Of a DNA stretch of 64,000 nt, positions 1-9,315 are shown piece by piece. The notes under the pieces are model-generated. The model did no database searches, had not been told where the DNA came from, and saw only the letters and a list, made by a program, of their open reading frames with translations. Positions within the stretch are counted from its first letter, which is position 1. Each line of letters begins with the position of its first letter. A program made the position numbers and the translations under genes. The stretch comes from UBA952 sp044361535 (GTDB lineage Bacteria; Bacteroidota; Bacteroidia; Flavobacteriales_D; Crocinitomicaceae): contig JBIKIQ010000004.1 in assembly GCA_044361535.1 (NCBI GenBank), positions 124,001 to 188,000 of the forward strand, read 5' to 3'.

Positions 1-486
1 TTCTTGGTCTGAAACTATTTTACGTAAAATTGTAATTAATACGATTGTTGCGGTAAGGTTATCAATTATTGAAGATAAGAAAAATGCAAGAAAAGATACA
101 ATCCATAAAAGAGCTACCTTGCTTCTTGTCTTAATCATTCCTTTAATAGACGAGAATCCTTCGAAATAGTCAATCATTTCTACGATTGCCATTGCTCCCA
201 TCAAGAAAATCAAGATCTCTGCTGTCTTACCAAAATGATGTAGTAAAGCCTCATTTACAAGATGCAAACGCGATTCGTGATCTCCTGTCATTGCAGGAAT
301 AACTCCGTCTTTTACACCTGTTGCTGGATCTATCCACTGTGTAAGGCTGTCGGCACCAAATGCGAGTAAGGTCCAGCAAGCGACCATCATTAAAAGTGCA
401 GGAATGAGTTTGTCGATTTTTAGGGAATGCTCCATTGTTATAGCCACATAACCCACAACAAAAATGATAAAAAGATAAATTTCCAT
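1..486 (-). CDS. nhaD: Na+/H+ antiporter NhaD, N-terminal part (cut by window edge)
   Basis: The reverse strand is open from an ATG at 486 to the window edge and gives the first 162 residues of an integral membrane protein. It starts with a hydrophobic helix, and further helices surround a segment reading IIDNLTATIVLI, which is typical of the NhaD/ArsB-type ion transporter fold. NhaD exchanges cytoplasmic Na+ or Li+ for H+ across the inner membrane. The start lies 11 bases after the stop of the upstream dehydrogenase, so the two are probably co-transcribed. The family usually has about 400-470 residues, so roughly two thirds lies outside the window. NhaD is the best fit; a related CitM/ArsB-family carrier cannot be excluded. 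Confidence 0.82.
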   Translation of the reverse strand, partial: MEIYLFIIFVVGYVAITMEHSLKIDKLIPALLMMVACWTLLAFGADSLTQWIDPATGVKDGVIPAMTGDHESRLHLVNEALLHHFGKTAEILIFLMGAMAIVEMIDYFEGFSSIKGMIKTRSKVALLWIVSFLAFFLSSIIDNLTATIVLITILRKIVSDQE

Positions 487-497
487 GTTATTAAATT

Positions 498-1730
498 TTA
501 GTTTACTAATTGTTCCAGAGCTTGTTCAAAGGCTGTTCTGGCAAGCCCGGTTTTATTTTGATTAAATTTATACGTTTTGTTTAATGCAACTTGAATAGTT
601 GTACTTGTATCTTGAAATATCCCCTCATCGGTTAATGCATGTAAATCATTGCTCATGAGATAGGCAAAAACCCGCGCCATGCCACAATTGGCTATGAAAT
701 CAGGGATAAGTGAGAGTGAAGAATCCGCTTTTTCTGCAATTTTTCCAAAAAATATTTCCGGATCGGCAAAAGGTACGTTGGCGCCACAAGAAATGACACG
801 AACCCCTGCTGAAATCATTCTATCTAATTGGTTTTCGGTAATCATACGCGACCCCGCACATGGAATAAAAACGTCCGCTTGTAAATCCCATATTTGGTTG
901 TTTACCTCATCATAACTCATAAGATCAGGATGATTTATTTCATTGCCGTTTTTTGTAAGGTAAAGATTCTTTATTTCTTCAAAAGAAAAACCAGATTCAT
1001 TAACTAAACCACCAACTCGGTCGATGATTCCAACGATTTTCGCCCCATTTTGAGCTAAATAATAGGCAGCCGCAGAACCTACATTCCCCCAACCTTGTAC
1101 AATCACTTTTTTGTCGGTTAGATCTCCTCCCCATATTTTGTAATAATGTCGGATAGATTCAGCAACGCCAAAACCGGTTATCATATCAGCAATCACAAAT
1201 TTTCGTTCTGTCGATGGCGAAAAGTTTCTGTCTTCGATTACCTTCAAAACTCCTTGTCTCAGTTGCCCAATTCGGTTAATTTTTTGAGATTCCTTAGGCT
1301 GGAAATGTCCGTTAAAAACTCCCTCTTGAGGATGCCAAACGCCGCAATTTTCCGTAATTGGAATTACCTCATGTATTTCATCAACATTCAAATCACCCCC
1401 CGTACCATAGTAGGTTTTTAGTAAAGGAGAAACCGCGGCATACCACCTGCGCAAAACGCCTTCTTTTCGTGGGTCTTTTGGATTAAAATTTATTCCAGAC
1501 TTAGCTCCACCAATAGGGGGGCCTGCAACTGTAAATTTTACTTCCATTGTTTTGGCAAGAGATTCAACCTCTCGCTTATCTAATCCCGCTCTCATGCGAG
1601 TGCCACCGCCTGCAGCACCTCCTCGCAAGGAATTAATCACTACCCAACCCTCAGCCTCAGTCTCTGAATCTTTCCACTCAAAAACGATTTCGGGACGTTT
1701 ATTCTCAAATTTTTCTAAAAGCTCTTTCAT
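498..1730 (-). CDS. Glu/Leu/Phe/Val dehydrogenase family protein
   Basis: This is a 410-residue NAD(P)-dependent amino-acid dehydrogenase, which oxidatively deaminates an amino acid to its 2-oxo acid in the cytoplasm. The N-terminal substrate domain has the glycine-rich active-site segment PPIGGAKSGI, with Lys77 in the catalytic-lysine position and a probable catalytic Asp113 in GTGGDLNVDE. The C-terminal Rossmann domain has GWGNVG at residues 213-218 and an acidic residue (Asp237) at the end of the second strand, which suggests NAD preference. The sequence alone does not settle whether the substrate is glutamate or leucine. The length is normal. It is the first gene of a probable two-gene operon with nhaD. 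Confidence 0.9.
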   Translation of the reverse strand: MKELLEKFENKRPEIVFEWKDSETEAEGWVVINSLRGGAAGGGTRMRAGLDKREVESLAKTMEVKFTVAGPPIGGAKSGINFNPKDPRKEGVLRRWYAAVSPLLKTYYGTGGDLNVDEIHEVIPITENCGVWHPQEGVFNGHFQPKESQKINRIGQLRQGVLKVIEDRNFSPSTERKFVIADMITGFGVAESIRHYYKIWGGDLTDKKVIVQGWGNVGSAAAYYLAQNGAKIVGIIDRVGGLVNESGFSFEEIKNLYLTKNGNEINHPDLMSYDEVNNQIWDLQADVFIPCAGSRMITENQLDRMISAGVRVISCGANVPFADPEIFFGKIAEKADSSLSLIPDFIANCGMARVFAYLMSNDLHALTDEGIFQDTSTTIQVALNKTYKFNQNKTGLARTAFEQALEQLVN

Positions 1731-1765
1731 CTTACAAAATACTCCATTTGCGGACTATGCAAAAA

Positions 1766-1773
1766 CAAAATTA
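1766..1773 (-). promoter_or_regulatory. Bacteroidota -7 box upstream of the dehydrogenase
   Basis: The reverse strand reads TAATTTTG, matching the TAnnTTTG -7 consensus used by the Bacteroidota primary sigma factor. It lies 36 bases before the dehydrogenase start. No clear -33 TTTG was seen at the usual spacing. Confidence 0.4.
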
Positions 1774-1982
1774 GTAAACATATAAAGATTCAACTATGCT
1801 TGAAAAAGAGTTACGAACATTTTATATGTGGAAAATCAAGAGAGTGATAAAAATTCTTGTTTAGGAAACGAAATATGAGATAAATCGATAAAAATTGAAG
1901 TTAAAGAATGAATAGTTTGATTGCTGCAATAAATCGACATAAAGTAATAAACATCCCTTCGAAATTCCAGTTTAAATTGTGG

Positions 1983-1990
1983 TAAATTTG
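1983..1990 (+). promoter_or_regulatory. Bacteroidota -7 box upstream of pfkA
   Basis: TAAATTTG matches TAnnTTTG and sits 22 bases before the pfkA ATG, leaving a short leader. The rest of the 1731-2012 spacer between the divergent dehydrogenase and pfkA shows no gene or structured element. Confidence 0.4.
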
Positions 1991-2012
1991 AAAGAATCAA
2001 TAGGGCTTTCTG

Positions 2013-3104
2013 ATGAAAAAATTATTAGTTGTAACAGGTGGAGGTGATTGCCCGGGATTAAATGCAGTAATTCGATCAATTGTCAAGTCTGCTCATAATC
2101 AAGGGGGTTGGGAAGTTTTAGGCAGTCTCGAAGCGTTTGAAGGAGTGTTGTCCGAACCTCCAAAATTAATCCGTTTAAATACCGAAAAGGTAGCGGGCTT
2201 GCATGTGAAAGGCGGCACGATCCTACAAACATCAAATGCAAAAAACCCACTTCATTATCCTGTGAGTCAACAAAACGGTATTTGGAAATACGAAGACATC
2301 ACAGATAAATTGGCGCAACGAATCAACGACTTGGGATTTGATGCGGTAATTAATATTGGAGGCGATGGCTCACAACGAATTTCTGAGGCGTTGTATTCGA
2401 AAGGTATTTCAATTGTTGGAGTTCCTAAGACAATTGACAATGATTTGGCCACAACCGATTACACATTTGGTTTTCAAACAGCCGTTAATACTGCTACGGA
2501 ATGCTTGGATAAATTGGTTTCCACCGCAGAAAGTCACCATCGCGTTATGATTATGGAAGTTATGGGCCGTGATGCTGGCTGGATTGCGTTACACACTGCT
2601 GTTGCTGGAGGTGCAGAAGTCTGCTTGATACCCGAAATACCCTACTCTATTGAGAAGATTGTTGAACGCATACAAAAACGTTATCAATTAGGAAAAGGAT
2701 TTGCAACACTAGTAATTGCTGAAGGAGCAAAGGCTAAAGAAGGTCAAATTAAGGCAAGTACAGGATCCTTGCACTCCGAACATGCACGTTTGGGTGGAAT
2801 TGCATACGTGTTGAGTAATGAATTAAAAGAGCACGGATGTACAGCCGAAATTCGAGAAACTATTCTAGGACATGTGCAGCGTGGTGGAATTCCTATACCG
2901 TTTGACAGGTATTTAGCAACAATGTTTGGAGCAAAAGCATTTGAAATGATTGTACAGGGTGAATTTGGAAAAATGGTTATCCTGAAAGGCACTCAATTTG
3001 AATCAACCTTTCTTTCAGAGGTTTCAAAATCCACCAAGTTAATTGATCCTAACTCTTTTGAAATCAAAGCAGCTAAATCCATTGGAATTTCATTTGGTGA
3101 TTAA
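2013..3104 (+). CDS. pfkA: 6-phosphofructokinase
   Basis: The gene encodes 363 residues of the PfkA superfamily, which phosphorylates fructose 6-phosphate to fructose 1,6-bisphosphate in glycolysis. Visible motifs are the N-terminal GGGDCPGLN loop, GGDGS near residues 115-119, the catalytic PKTIDND near 138-144, MEVMGRDAGWIALH, and a C-terminal GHVQRGG. The residue equivalent to E. coli Gly104 is Gly, as in ATP-using enzymes, while the position equivalent to Gly124 is Lys, as in pyrophosphate-using enzymes. This mixed signature is known from a separate ATP-dependent clade, so ATP is the more likely donor. It is monocistronic, and the next gene converges on it 19 bases downstream. Confidence 0.92.
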   Translation: MKKLLVVTGGGDCPGLNAVIRSIVKSAHNQGGWEVLGSLEAFEGVLSEPPKLIRLNTEKVAGLHVKGGTILQTSNAKNPLHYPVSQQNGIWKYEDITDKLAQRINDLGFDAVINIGGDGSQRISEALYSKGISIVGVPKTIDNDLATTDYTFGFQTAVNTATECLDKLVSTAESHHRVMIMEVMGRDAGWIALHTAVAGGAEVCLIPEIPYSIEKIVERIQKRYQLGKGFATLVIAEGAKAKEGQIKASTGSLHSEHARLGGIAYVLSNELKEHGCTAEIRETILGHVQRGGIPIPFDRYLATMFGAKAFEMIVQGEFGKMVILKGTQFESTFLSEVSKSTKLIDPNSFEIKAAKSIGISFGD

Positions 3105-3123
3105 TACTCCATCGTGAGTTTAG

Positions 3124-4197
3124 TTAATACCTTGTTATTGCCGCAAATCCATTGAATTTTTTTAAAGATCCGTCTGGTAAGAAAACTACATCTCCTCCAT
3201 GGTTTAAATTTGCTTCGATAAGTTCGTCGTAAATATCATCAACTACATCCTGTAAATTTCGATCTTCCTCTCCTACCAGAATAAGTGAGTTTTTGGTAAT
3301 TCGAGCCGATTGAAATAAATTCTCCTCGAGGAACAAGGTTTGTATTTTACCTTCAGGTATTGCCTCCCAAATTTCATTTACATCGCACAAATAATTTCCA
3401 TTTGTTAGTGCTAATTCCAATTCTTCGATTCGTTTATTTTCATTTTCAACGCAATGTTTATGTAAAATTTTCCATGATTCAGATACGATGTGTTGAGCGG
3501 ATTCTTTTTCATGATTCCCTTTCCAATAAACTGGAAAAAGAGTATGTTTTTGGTCGGCAATTTTTAGATACTCGTGAAAATTCGATGTTTCACTACAAAC
3601 AAATACAGGCAAATTATGCAGAAAACGAATGGCATTTACCTCTTTATCAATGCGGTTGAAAAATTCTGCCGTATACTGAGTTTGAATACTGGCATTTTTT
3701 TTCTCGCTAACTAAGGTTGGAAAAAGTTCTGTGTTCTCTATCGGAAAAGGCTTACCAATTTCTTGAACTAATTTATCACTTAGTGCCTCAAGCAAACGTG
3801 CTTTTTTTTCGGACAAAACCAAAATCAAATAACTCGTTTCAAAATGTAGCGCTCGTATTAAATCCCGAGTGGCAAATGTTGTATCCATAACTACCCTATT
3901 CCCTACAGAAATAGGCAATCGAGTGTACGTTGCAATCTCTTCATTCACGAACAACAACAAACTTTCTTGGTTGTCCAAATGGTTGATTGAAGCTTCTAAT
4001 TTTCGCAATTTCTCGGTTAAAAACTCGGCTTTTTCTTTTGTTTCAAATGTTAACAATCGGGCATTTGCTTGTTGAATTAATTTTTTTAGAACGATTCGAT
4101 CTTGTAACTTCTCTGGCTTCGTACGATGTGTATTTAACAAAATTGTTATACAAATATCTGATGAAATGTCTTTTACGAGTTGCAATGTATTATCCAT
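3124..4197 (-). CDS. baeRF3-like protein (bacterial archaeo-eukaryotic release factor family)
   Basis: This is a cytoplasmic protein of 357 residues with no signal peptide. It opens with a strand-helix segment (ICITILLNTHRTKPE) and then a coiled helical stretch rich in Lys and Glu. It ends with LNHGGDVVFLPDGSLKKF followed by a terminal AAITRY. This N- and C-terminal pattern is that of the bacterial homologues of archaeo-eukaryotic release factor eRF1, family 3. These proteins have been proposed from comparative genomics to act in ribosome rescue or translational stress, but there is little experimental evidence. I assign family only, not activity. It stands alone between pfkA and a large secreted protein. 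Confidence 0.72.
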   Translation of the reverse strand: MDNTLQLVKDISSDICITILLNTHRTKPEKLQDRIVLKKLIQQANARLLTFETKEKAEFLTEKLRKLEASINHLDNQESLLLFVNEEIATYTRLPISVGNRVVMDTTFATRDLIRALHFETSYLILVLSEKKARLLEALSDKLVQEIGKPFPIENTELFPTLVSEKKNASIQTQYTAEFFNRIDKEVNAIRFLHNLPVFVCSETSNFHEYLKIADQKHTLFPVYWKGNHEKESAQHIVSESWKILHKHCVENENKRIEELELALTNGNYLCDVNEIWEAIPEGKIQTLFLEENLFQSARITKNSLILVGEEDRNLQDVVDDIYDELIEANLNHGGDVVFLPDGSLKKFNGFAAITRY

Positions 4198-4315
4198 AGT
4201 AAACTGATTTGTTTAATACGAATTTACTTCCAACAGGACCACATTTGTGTTATACAAATATTAGGAATACTTATAATAAATTGAATTAATTTGAAATGGA
4301 AGTGCGTTGTAAAAA

Positions 4316-7300
4316 TTAGCGCAGCAAAGTTACATGTCCCATGACAACATTTTTTTTATCATTTTCAACTGGCTTATATTCGATACGCCAAATATAAACA
4401 CCATCAGGGGCTTTTCTTCCTTCAATATTATTTGTACCATCCCATCCAATTCGGTAATCGTGATTTTCCCAAATTAGTTCTCCCCAACGATCAAAAATAT
4501 ACACGTTGAAATTGAAAGGATCAAAGCCTCTTGTGAAAATAGGCAGCCAGTTTTGATTAAATTCATCTCCATCAGGAGTAAAGGTATTTGGAACATAAAA
4601 ATCTCCTTCTTCCTTGAACGGAATGACCATAGATGCTGTTCCAACACAACCAAATGAAGTGGATCCTGTCAACGTCACATACATACCTCCAGTGACGTTT
4701 GTATAAAAGTGCGTTGGAGAATAATCTGTGCTTGATTGACCATCACCAAAAAGCCACGAATAACTCAAGGAATTAATTCCTGTATTACTGAAATTAACTG
4801 TTTGACTCGTATTGGTGATTTGATTTGGAGAGGCGGTAAAATTCACTAACGGTATTTCTTGAACACAAATCAAATCGTTTAAAGTAGTTGTACCCACACA
4901 TCCATTATCATTGGATTGAACACTAATATCATAACATGCTTCTGATATTAAAGTGGATGAAATTGTTGAACCATTTCCGGCGGAGACACCATTTATTGAC
5001 CATGAATAGGTGACATTTGGCGATGGGTTTGTAATTGAAAGTTGTACGTTTAATGGAGCACACCCTTGCGTTAAATTTGTTGTAAACAAAGGGGTTGAAG
5101 GTGTATTTATTAAAACATCCAATGTTGTAGGTGTTGCGCATTGTCCATTACCTGGAGTGAAAGTGTACGTACTCGTTCCAATGGTATTTGTGTTAATCGT
5201 GGCTGGATTCCATGACCCTGAAATGGAATTAGTACTTGTTGCCGGTAAGCTGGGTGGTGCAATGTTTTGACAAAGCGCAGGAATAGCAGCAAAGGTTGGT
5301 ATTAGTAGCGGATTAATGGTTACACTTAATGAAGTAGAAGAAGCACATTGGCCTGGATCTGGAGTAAATGTATAGTTGTTAATTCCGGGGGTTGTGGTTG
5401 ACAGCATGGCAGGATTCCAAGTCCCTGTAATTCCGTTATTTGACGTTTGAGGAAGTATAACTTGTGCTAAAATTGCATCTTGGCAAAAAGGTCCATAAGT
5501 ATTGAAGGTTGGTGTTATTTCACTATTAATAGATACTGTTACACTGGCCTGCTGTTCACAAACAGGAGCAAAGGAAATATCATCCAGTGCAAAGTCATTC
5601 CCATCGAGATTTAAATTTAAATTTGTAATACAGATATTAGCAGTAGTTGCTGTGCCAGAATTCCAAGTGCTGAAAAATTCTTCCCATATGCATGTATTTG
5701 CTGATGCGTTTAAATTTAGACCTATTGGTATACCATTAATCGTAAATTGTAATTCAGCAGGATTCATTGAAAAGACGCTAGCAAGCCAGGCAGAAAACAA
5801 ATAATCAGTATTTGGAGTAACTGTAATTGTTTGACACCACACGCTCGCGCCCAAAACATCAGTTCCATTTACTATCAACATATTTCCACTTCCGGTTGTA
5901 TGATCTCCACAGGCAGAAAATCCACCGTTAAAAGTTGCTGGAGTTCCAATTACAGTATATTGTCCTTCAGTTGTGTTTGTAGGGCTTGTAAACAGATAAT
6001 CCGAACTGAAACCAATATTACCTATAGAAAAATCTCCATTAGTAATAAGATTTGTCCCAACTGTATATCCTGTAATAGAATACGTTGTAGTGGAAGTTGG
6101 ACATACGGTTTGAGAAGCAAGAGAGAGATCCGTTAAATCTGGGTGAGCGCCCCATTCATAAAAATCAGCACCCGATGCAGTAAGTGTTGTACAATCACCG
6201 TTACATATTGACTGGTTGGGTGTAAGGGTAAGAGGTGATACCGGTATGATTGAAACCACAACATTATCAGAAGCTGTGCAAACTCCTTGCGTTATTGTTA
6301 AGGTATATGTGGTAGTTGTAAGAGGCGATGCTGTTGGATTAAACAAGGTTGTTGACGAAAGTGTTCCTCCGTTATTCCAGGAAGGTGTACCTGACCCACT
6401 GCCATTAAGTACTGCTGTATTACCCGCACAAATTGAAATATCACCCCCTGCATTTACAGTTGGAGATGAATTTACAGTTATTGTAAAATTAACCGGAGCT
6501 CCTACACATCCATTGGCACTTGGAGTGACTACTAAATTTGCTGTGATTGGGTTAGAGGTAGTATTCGTTGCTGTAAATGCTGGAACTGATCCATTACCCG
6601 ACAGACCTAAACCAATACTTGTATTATTATTCGTCCAGTTATAAGTAGTTGCTGTTCCACTAAAATTAATAGGTGTAGTTTGTTGCCCTGCACATGCATT
6701 TTGGTTTGGCGGAGAGGAAACAGTTGGAGCAGGACTTACCGAAATGCTAAACGAAATTGGTATTCCGGAACAAGAACCTGATATGGGTGTAACGGTAATT
6801 GTTGATGTTATCGTTGAATTTGTTGAATTTGTTGCTACGAATGATGCAATATTTCCTGTTCCATTTGCAGCTAATCCCGTCGTTGTATTGTCATTGACCC
6901 ATGAATACGTAGTGGCATTTCCACTAAATACAATAGCCGTTGTTGATTGACCATTACAAACAGTTTGATTTAAAGGATTAGTTACAGTTGGCAGTGGTGA
7001 GATAGTAATGGTGAAAGTAACAGGGATACCCGAGCAAGTCCCTAAAGATGGTGTAACAGTAATTGTGCTGACATTATTTGTTGTTCCTGAATTTAAACCG
7101 TTGAAGGAAAGAATAGAGTTAGATCCATTAATGCTTGTTAATCCTGTACTAGTATTGTCATTGACCCAATTGAAGGTGGCGCCGGAAGTTCCTGAAAAGT
7201 TTATTGCCGACGTAGCTTGTCCTGGGCAAATTGTTTGATTTCCTGGATTTGTAACGGTTGGACTTGGATTGACGGTTATAGTAAATGTAACAGGAGGTCC

Positions 7301-8962
7301 ACTACATGGATTATTTAGTGGGGTAACCGTAATGGTTGCTGTAATTGGAGTTGAAGTAACATTGGTAGCATTAAATACGTTAATATTTCCATTTCCAGAA
7401 GCAGGCAATCCAATCGCAGTGTTACTGTTTGTCCAAGAATAGGTGGTGGCATTACCGGTAAATGAAATTAATGAAGTTGGAGAACCCGCGCAAACTGTTT
7501 GATTATTGATTGGATCAACGTATGGAAGAGCCACATACGTTGTTGTAACCTGCCATGTATTTGTTACTAATTCTTGATAATTTGTGACACAGCCGGCTAT
7601 ATTTGTTGCAGCAGTTACATTGACTGGAAAATAAGTTTGATAACCTTGCCAAATATACGTCAATGAATTTTGATTGGGATAGCAACCATTGCACATCGAT
7701 TGATTGGTCAAATTATAGGTTATACCATTGTTTGCAGAAGTATACGCGTAAGCAGACCCATTGTGCAAAAATCCTGTACCAGATTGCGTTGGTGTCCATG
7801 TAGTTCCGCATCCAACACGCGAACGTTGCTCGATTTTATCTGCATAATAGGTTGTTGAACCACTTTGGGCAATATATCCTTTGGCCCAAATACGGTAAGT
7901 GGTAGCCGAACCGGTAACCTGAAACCCAGTTATTGGAATATTAACAGTTAAAGGTTGTTGGCAATTTGCATTAAATTGTGTGTTTTTATCTTGAACAGCA
8001 CGATTACCAGCATAGGTATTTGATACTGTTGGATCAATGATAACAGGATATACCAAATCATTTCTTCTTAAAAAATCACTATCAAAATGGATTTCAATGA
8101 AATATCCATTTTCAGTTTGAACTAATTTATAATAACCAGGAATTACATGGTTCGCTGCATCATTTTTATCTTCACTTGAAAAGCTATCAAATATTTGGGC
8201 TGGACTAATTGTACCATAAACATTGCCTGAAAAATCAGTAATTTTCAGACTACCAAACCAGCCATATTCTGTCATTTCACCCTGATCATATGTAAGTTGA
8301 TAATCGCTTGGTAAAGAATAAGATTGAGTAAATATAATAGTTTGAGAAGTTGGGGGAACAATTGTTGGTGAATCAAATTCTAAATTAAAGCGAAAACTCG
8401 AATAGTTATATTCAAAGGTTGATTTAATTCCAGGAGAAGTAGTTGAAAGAAAAAGTTTATTTCCATTCACGGAAGAAACTCCATTGTTTTGAATCAAATT
8501 TTCATTGATTAGAATATTGTTTGCATCTAAATGAGAAATAGATTTTGAGGAACCTAACGAAAAACTACCTCCAACAGGATGAAGTTGAAGACTTGTTGTA
8601 CCGTCGATTAAATTTGTATAGAGAGGTAAGTCGGACTTAAAGATCCCAAAGCGATTCAAGGATTGGGTAGGGTTTTGCTGGATATTAAATAATTGACTTC
8701 CAACGTAATAATGCAAATTTCCTCCTGATGTCAATGTATGATAAACATTTTCTATATCCACAAATGTTTTAGCATTCTCTCGACGGTATTGAATTAATTC
8801 AATATTTTCTATTGGCCAACCCTCATCAAACCCACCAAATTCTGGATGTAATTGATCCACCTGCGGAACTAGATTACTGTACCAAGTACTTTGAGAATAA
8901 ATACTACCTAAGATGAAGATAAAAAAAATCGGTAATATTTTCTGAAGAATCATAGTAAACAT
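4316..8962 (-). CDS. Large T9SS-exported repeat protein with type B C-terminal domain
   Basis: This is a 1548-residue secreted protein. It has a signal peptide ending in SIYSQS, and initiation could also be three codons later, at the ATG at 8953. An N-terminal region of about 460 residues has no domain I recognise. Four Cys-containing PKD-like repeats follow at roughly residues 480-835 (each contains NQxxC and a Gly-Leu boundary), then further immunoglobulin-like modules, one with a carbohydrate-binding-module-like look (ITNGDFSIGNIGF). A PKD domain with WLFGDGQSS lies near 1365-1440. The last 95 residues (VPNTFTPDGD to HVTLLR) form the gliding-motility-type (CHU_C, type B) sorting domain recognised by the type IX system. 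The likely role is a surface adhesin or matrix protein; the ligand is unknown. Confidence 0.88.
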   Translation of the reverse strand: MFTMILQKILPIFFIFILGSIYSQSTWYSNLVPQVDQLHPEFGGFDEGWPIENIELIQYRRENAKTFVDIENVYHTLTSGGNLHYYVGSQLFNIQQNPTQSLNRFGIFKSDLPLYTNLIDGTTSLQLHPVGGSFSLGSSKSISHLDANNILINENLIQNNGVSSVNGNKLFLSTTSPGIKSTFEYNYSSFRFNLEFDSPTIVPPTSQTIIFTQSYSLPSDYQLTYDQGEMTEYGWFGSLKITDFSGNVYGTISPAQIFDSFSSEDKNDAANHVIPGYYKLVQTENGYFIEIHFDSDFLRRNDLVYPVIIDPTVSNTYAGNRAVQDKNTQFNANCQQPLTVNIPITGFQVTGSATTYRIWAKGYIAQSGSTTYYADKIEQRSRVGCGTTWTPTQSGTGFLHNGSAYAYTSANNGITYNLTNQSMCNGCYPNQNSLTYIWQGYQTYFPVNVTAATNIAGCVTNYQELVTNTWQVTTTYVALPYVDPINNQTVCAGSPTSLISFTGNATTYSWTNSNTAIGLPASGNGNINVFNATNVTSTPITATITVTPLNNPCSGPPVTFTITVNPSPTVTNPGNQTICPGQATSAINFSGTSGATFNWVNDNTSTGLTSINGSNSILSFNGLNSGTTNNVSTITVTPSLGTCSGIPVTFTITISPLPTVTNPLNQTVCNGQSTTAIVFSGNATTYSWVNDNTTTGLAANGTGNIASFVATNSTNSTITSTITVTPISGSCSGIPISFSISVSPAPTVSSPPNQNACAGQQTTPINFSGTATTYNWTNNNTSIGLGLSGNGSVPAFTATNTTSNPITANLVVTPSANGCVGAPVNFTITVNSSPTVNAGGDISICAGNTAVLNGSGSGTPSWNNGGTLSSTTLFNPTASPLTTTTYTLTITQGVCTASDNVVVSIIPVSPLTLTPNQSICNGDCTTLTASGADFYEWGAHPDLTDLSLASQTVCPTSTTTYSITGYTVGTNLITNGDFSIGNIGFSSDYLFTSPTNTTEGQYTVIGTPATFNGGFSACGDHTTGSGNMLIVNGTDVLGASVWCQTITVTPNTDYLFSAWLASVFSMNPAELQFTINGIPIGLNLNASANTCIWEEFFSTWNSGTATTANICITNLNLNLDGNDFALDDISFAPVCEQQASVTVSINSEITPTFNTYGPFCQDAILAQVILPQTSNNGITGTWNPAMLSTTTPGINNYTFTPDPGQCASSTSLSVTINPLLIPTFAAIPALCQNIAPPSLPATSTNSISGSWNPATINTNTIGTSTYTFTPGNGQCATPTTLDVLINTPSTPLFTTNLTQGCAPLNVQLSITNPSPNVTYSWSINGVSAGNGSTISSTLISEACYDISVQSNDNGCVGTTTLNDLICVQEIPLVNFTASPNQITNTSQTVNFSNTGINSLSYSWLFGDGQSSTDYSPTHFYTNVTGGMYVTLTGSTSFGCVGTASMVIPFKEEGDFYVPNTFTPDGDEFNQNWLPIFTRGFDPFNFNVYIFDRWGELIWENHDYRIGWDGTNNIEGRKAPDGVYIWRIEYKPVENDKKNVVMGHVTLLR
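6450..7525 (-). repeat. Four tandem PKD-like repeats inside the large T9SS protein
   Basis: Each unit is about 90 residues and opens with a variant of PNQTxCxGQxT, followed by an INFSG-like strand, NWxNxNTxxGL, and a closing VTFTITVNP-like strand. The first unit starts at YVDPINNQTVCAG and the fourth ends before NAGGDISICAGN. Boundaries are approximate and read from the translation. Confidence 0.75.
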
Positions 8963-9315
8963 ATTTTCAACAAATAAACGATAAAAATTGAATACTAGTT
9001 GCCTTAACCAAAAGAAAATTAAGGTATTAAAAATAAAACAGCAAGGTATATCACGACTAACTTACATGTTTAAAAAAGCATTTAAAATCATTTTTAAGGA
9101 GAAAATTAACCTAAATTTTTCATGCAGTAGATGAAGGAAGATAAGAAGGTATTTGCGGAAACTACTTGCCTTGAGTATCGAATATATGATTTATTTGTAA
9201 GGGGTGATCGGCAGTTTATTTTATCTTGTTGTGATATAAAATTTTGTAATTTTCAACAAAAACCTTAATTTCATTTCTTAATAAAATTAAAACTCATTCA
9301 ATAGTTCATTCAACC
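8963..9315. other. 353-base AT-rich spacer without a recognised gene
   Basis: This region separates the divergent large secreted protein gene (minus) and cphA (plus). It should hold both promoters. I found no exact TAnnTTTG box, no tRNA-like fold and no open frame with a plausible product. Confidence 0.5.

Noticed and set aside
6216..6644. 142-residue plus-strand frame inside the large T9SS gene
   Set aside because: It is the antisense of Thr/Val-rich repeat coding sequence, has no signal peptide or family motif, and the minus strand has a complete, recognisable protein.
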